This document shows, piece after piece, positions 35,147 to 37,676 of a DNA stretch of 37,676 bases (within the stretch, counting starts at the first letter, position 1; every line of letters starts with the position of its first letter). The position numbers and the translations under genes were made by a program. The DNA is from Chrysochromulina parva (Eukaryota > Haptophyta > Prymnesiales > Chrysochromulinaceae). The notes under the pieces were generated by a model that saw nothing but the letters and a program-made list of their open reading frames with translations, had not been told where the DNA came from and ran no database searches. The stretch covers positions 1 to 37,676 of the forward strand of contig PJAB01000146.1 in assembly GCA_002887195.1 (NCBI GenBank), in the 5' to 3' direction.

Positions 35147-36985
35147 ATGATGTCCGGCTCCTTCCTGAAGCTGCGACCGCTCGGCCGCGGCCGCGGTGGC
35201 AGCTTCCGTAGCGGCAACGGAGGTGGTGGCGGTGGCGGAGCTCCGCCCACGATGGCATCTCCGCCGCCTGGCGAGGATGGCTTCCCTTGGCTGAGTGCCG
35301 CACTGCTAGCGCTGACGACATGGGTCGTAGCGACACCATGGGCGCGGCGGGGTTTGCGCTTCTGGCTAGGCGTCGCGCCCATCATATCCTCTTACGCAGG
35401 CATCTGGGTGGGCACTGTGGCCGCGCCGGTCGAGCTGCGCGCCGAGCGCTTCACCACGAACCACGAGCTGCAGGCGCCGCGAGCGTTGCGGCTGGTCCAG
35501 TGCATGGCGGGAGGCTACATTAAAATGGGCCAAGTGCTTTCCAATCGTGCCGATGTCCTCCCCGATCCGTACGTGCGTGCCTTCAGCACGCTTCAGGATG
35601 CCGTGCCGCCGCGGCCCTGGGCTGCGCTGGCGCGCACGCTGCCGCGCGACGCGCCGGCGCTCGCAGCCGAGCTTGAGTGGGTCGACGAGACGGCACTGGG
35701 CGCTGCGTCGACCGGGCAGGTGCACCGGGCACGGCTACGCAACGGCAGCGACGTCGTGCTGAAGCTGCAGTACCGCGAGGCCCGAGAGTTTTTCGGGCAC
35801 GACCTGGGCAACGTGGCGCGGCTCGCACGCCTCGCACTGCCCGCCATGAGCCCGGTGGTGAGCGAGGTACGCAAGCGATTCCAGTTGGAATTTGACTATG
35901 CTCGCGAGGCGCGCGACATGCTGGAGTGCCGTCGGCGCTGCGTCGAGCCCCGCATCGTCATCCCGTCGCCGTACCTCGAGCTCACGACCGAGCGCGTGCT
36001 CGTGATGGAGCGGCTCCCCGGCGAGAAGCTGCTCCAGTCGATCAGCAAACGGTTCATCGAGGCGGTCGGCGAGGGCGGCTTTGCAGCCGCGCGCGCGCAG
36101 GCGCTCGGGCGGCCGATGCCTACAAACGTGCGAACGCCCTCGCTGGTACAGCGCGCGCGCGCGGCGCCCAAGCTCTGGTGGCTGCGCCGGCAGACACGCG
36201 GGCAGCTCGAGCTGCTGCTGCGCACGCTCGGCCACCAAATCTTCTTCGATGGCGTCTTCCATGCGGATCCGCACCCAGGCAACGTGCTGCTGCTTCCCGA
36301 TGGGCGGCTCGGCTTGATTGACTTTGGCCAGTGCGTGCGACTCACGTCGCGCCAGCGGCTGCTGCTCGCGCGCCTCATCCTCGCGCTTGCCGATGCGCCC
36401 GCCGCGGCGCTCACGCTGCCTGACCCAGAGTACCGACAAGAGCGCTGTGTCGAGCGCCGAAGAGGACGAGCTGCGGCGCTCGACACGGCGCGAACTGTCC
36501 GGGGCGATGCCAAGGGCGACTGCAAGGGCGATGACACACGCGATCACAACGGCGAGCACACAGGCGACGAACAGGGCGACGCGCACGCGCAGGCTGCCGC
36601 AGTCGAGGCGGCTCGATTACGCGTGGCGCACGCCGCAGCGGACTTGGGCTTTGAGACGCGCCATAACTCAGCCGCGGGTCTCGCGGCGACTGCGGGCTTC
36701 TTCTTTGATCGCGACCTGCCGCCGGACACGTGGAGCAACGGCAAGCCTCGCTCGCCCGCGCAGGCGCTCAAGGCGCTCGACACGTACGATCAGCTCGTCA
36801 CCGTCCCATCCGAATTCATCTTGGCGGCGCGTGTCTCGCTGCTCATGCGCGGCAGCAGCCAGCTGATGGCGCAGAAGAGCGTGAGCACCGCTGCCGCCTG
36901 GCGCGCCGATGCGCAGCGTGTCGTGGACGAGCTCGAGACAATCTCGCAGGACGAGCTCGAGACGAGCGAGAGAGAATCGAGTTGA
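35147..36985 (+). CDS. ABC1/ADCK/UbiB-family atypical kinase
   Basis: 612 residues from the ATG at 35147 (a second ATG follows at once). After a Gly-rich start there are two hydrophobic stretches (about 43-68 and 75-90), suggesting membrane or organelle association. Family motifs are in order: 'KMGQVLSNR' (KxGQ, about 126), the Ala-rich nucleotide loop 'AASTGQVHRA' (about 186), the catalytic-type Lys in 'VVLKLQY' (about 206), 'HADPHPGNVL' (about 372) and 'DFGQ' (about 392). These proteins support coenzyme Q or plastid quinone metabolism in mitochondria and chloroplasts and have ATPase or kinase-like folds. An Asp/Gly/His-rich insert ('RGDAKGDCKGDDTRDHNG' region, about 445-480) interrupts the C-terminal lobe and is probably a disordered loop. 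Which member of the family it is cannot be said. Confidence 0.9.
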   Translation: MMSGSFLKLRPLGRGRGGSFRSGNGGGGGGGAPPTMASPPPGEDGFPWLSAALLALTTWVVATPWARRGLRFWLGVAPIISSYAGIWVGTVAAPVELRAERFTTNHELQAPRALRLVQCMAGGYIKMGQVLSNRADVLPDPYVRAFSTLQDAVPPRPWAALARTLPRDAPALAAELEWVDETALGAASTGQVHRARLRNGSDVVLKLQYREAREFFGHDLGNVARLARLALPAMSPVVSEVRKRFQLEFDYAREARDMLECRRRCVEPRIVIPSPYLELTTERVLVMERLPGEKLLQSISKRFIEAVGEGGFAAARAQALGRPMPTNVRTPSLVQRARAAPKLWWLRRQTRGQLELLLRTLGHQIFFDGVFHADPHPGNVLLLPDGRLGLIDFGQCVRLTSRQRLLLARLILALADAPAAALTLPDPEYRQERCVERRRGRAAALDTARTVRGDAKGDCKGDDTRDHNGEHTGDEQGDAHAQAAAVEAARLRVAHAAADLGFETRHNSAAGLAATAGFFFDRDLPPDTWSNGKPRSPAQALKALDTYDQLVTVPSEFILAARVSLLMRGSSQLMAQKSVSTAAAWRADAQRVVDELETISQDELETSERESS

Positions 36986-37358
36986 CGCCCGGGGCGGTGT
37001 CGACCTGTCGTATCACGGCTCGCTCTCCCTCGATCTCCCTCGATCTCCATCGATCTCCCTTGATCACGGCTCGCTCTCCCTCGCGCGCGGGGGGGTCGCG
37101 TGTGGCGGCGCGATGGCCGCTGCGCGGATTGCCTGTCTCGGGTCTGTGAAGACAGTGCAGGGACACTCGTTGGAGTGTCAGACAGTGGGTCAGTCTCTCA
37201 GAGTCGGTGGTGTGTGCCGTGCGCGTCGCGCGCGTGGGCGGCGCCGGCCTGTTGGCATCGCGCGGCCGCCCGGCGAGGAGCGGAGGGACGGCAGCACGGC
37301 ACGGCCACGGAGGTCGGGGCCGCGGGGGCCTCGAGCTGACGAGCTCCCGCCGTAAGAC
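36986..37358. other. gap between the ADCK-type gene and the M16 piece
   Basis: About 370 bases containing the CT-rich repeats. Open frames on both strands look non-coding. It probably contains the 3' end of the kinase gene and intron sequence of the M16 fragment. Confidence 0.4.
37012..37083. repeat. CT-rich direct repeats after the ADCK-type gene
   Basis: A 20-base unit (ATCACGGCTCGCTCTCCCTC) occurs at about 37012 and 37062, bracketing short CGATCTCCCT repeats. It lies just after the kinase stop codon. Confidence 0.7.
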
Positions 37359-37520
37359 CTCGATGGCTGCGGCGGCGCGATCGGCTTCCGCGTCGTGCAC
37401 GAGCAGCGCACGCAGCCCGTTGGCGAGCGTCACGTGCTGATAAGTGCGCGTGTCCAGTGGTGGCGCGCGCACACTCTCCGTGCGCTCGACGATCAGCTGC
37501 TCAATATCGACGGCACTCGC
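37359..37520 (-). CDS. N-terminal piece of an M16 (insulysin-type) metallopeptidase
   Basis: Read on the minus strand, 'VDIEQL' leads to 'RTYQHVTLANGLRALLVHD' and 'EADRAAAAIEV'. This is the opening strand-turn-strand of M16 peptidases, which is normally followed within 40 residues by the zinc motif HxxEH. Here a GT at 37358 is the likely splice donor, but I find no zinc motif or other M16 sequence in the bases between it and the ADCK-type gene. The rest may lie beyond an intron passing through that gene, or the piece is a remnant. Upstream, a hydrophobic start ('MRRLLVSLVGLTSPLVRSY', from 37647) is in a different frame and could be its first exon. The gene could also start outside the window. 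Confidence 0.5.
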
Positions 37521-37676
37521 CGTCGATGTGTGGTGTGACGGCTGCCGCCGCGGATGTGTGTGGCAGCCGTTGCAGGCTCGGTGTCACCGCGTACGAGCGT
37601 ACGAGCGGTGAGGTGAGGCCGACGAGGCTCACGAGCAGACGGCGCATCCGCGCTCGCGTCCGATTGCGGCGATTGC

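Overview
The window looks like nuclear DNA from a GC-rich, gene-dense unicellular eukaryote, most probably a marine alga. Support: two genes (eIF4A and an EF-hand protein) can be put together only by removing short GT-AG introns; several genes have TATA-like boxes; one has an AATAAA signal; several products carry candidate mitochondrial or secretory leaders; and there are kinesin, eIF4A, ABC1/ADCK and trimethyllysine-dioxygenase-type genes. Long proline-rich linkers and Cys-rich 'CW..L....ESC..AC' modules suit algae, and a haptophyte is my best guess, but the lineage is inference.

Left third (1-14.4 kb): the 3' end of an unknown gene; an intron-containing multi-pass membrane protein with a QS-repeat tail; a coiled-coil protein with a C1q-like tail; about 1.7 kb with no clear gene; a secreted-looking protein with two tandem P-loop/sulfotransferase-like domains behind an Ala/Pro/Glu-rich stalk (minus strand); a double-PDZ protein; and a PAPS-type sulfotransferase with a C-terminal membrane anchor (minus strand).

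Centre (14.4-28 kb): a 170-bp foldback element with a 38-bp perfect palindrome lies between the divergent sulfotransferase and the most striking gene here, a continuous 2,352-codon ORF. It joins a complete N-terminal kinesin motor to many membrane spans, two related Cys-rich modules, two copies of an unrecognised 'EHNGVWWYRT' domain and a C-terminal multi-pass domain. Minus-strand genes follow: a glycine-cleavage H-like protein with an enlarged lipoyl loop, an NTF2-like protein, an unknown single-pass protein and a proline-rich single-pass protein.

Right third (28-37.7 kb) is mostly housekeeping: a spliced two-EF-hand protein, a trimethyllysine dioxygenase-like enzyme, an atypical SDR without the catalytic Tyr, a three-exon eIF4A (minus strand), a divergently transcribed ADCK/UbiB-type kinase, and an orphan N-terminal piece of an M16 metallopeptidase at the edge. 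Genes lie on both strands with no operon-like order. Apart from a possible link between the two sulfotransferase-type proteins and the membrane kinesin (secretory pathway or cell surface), they do not form one pathway.
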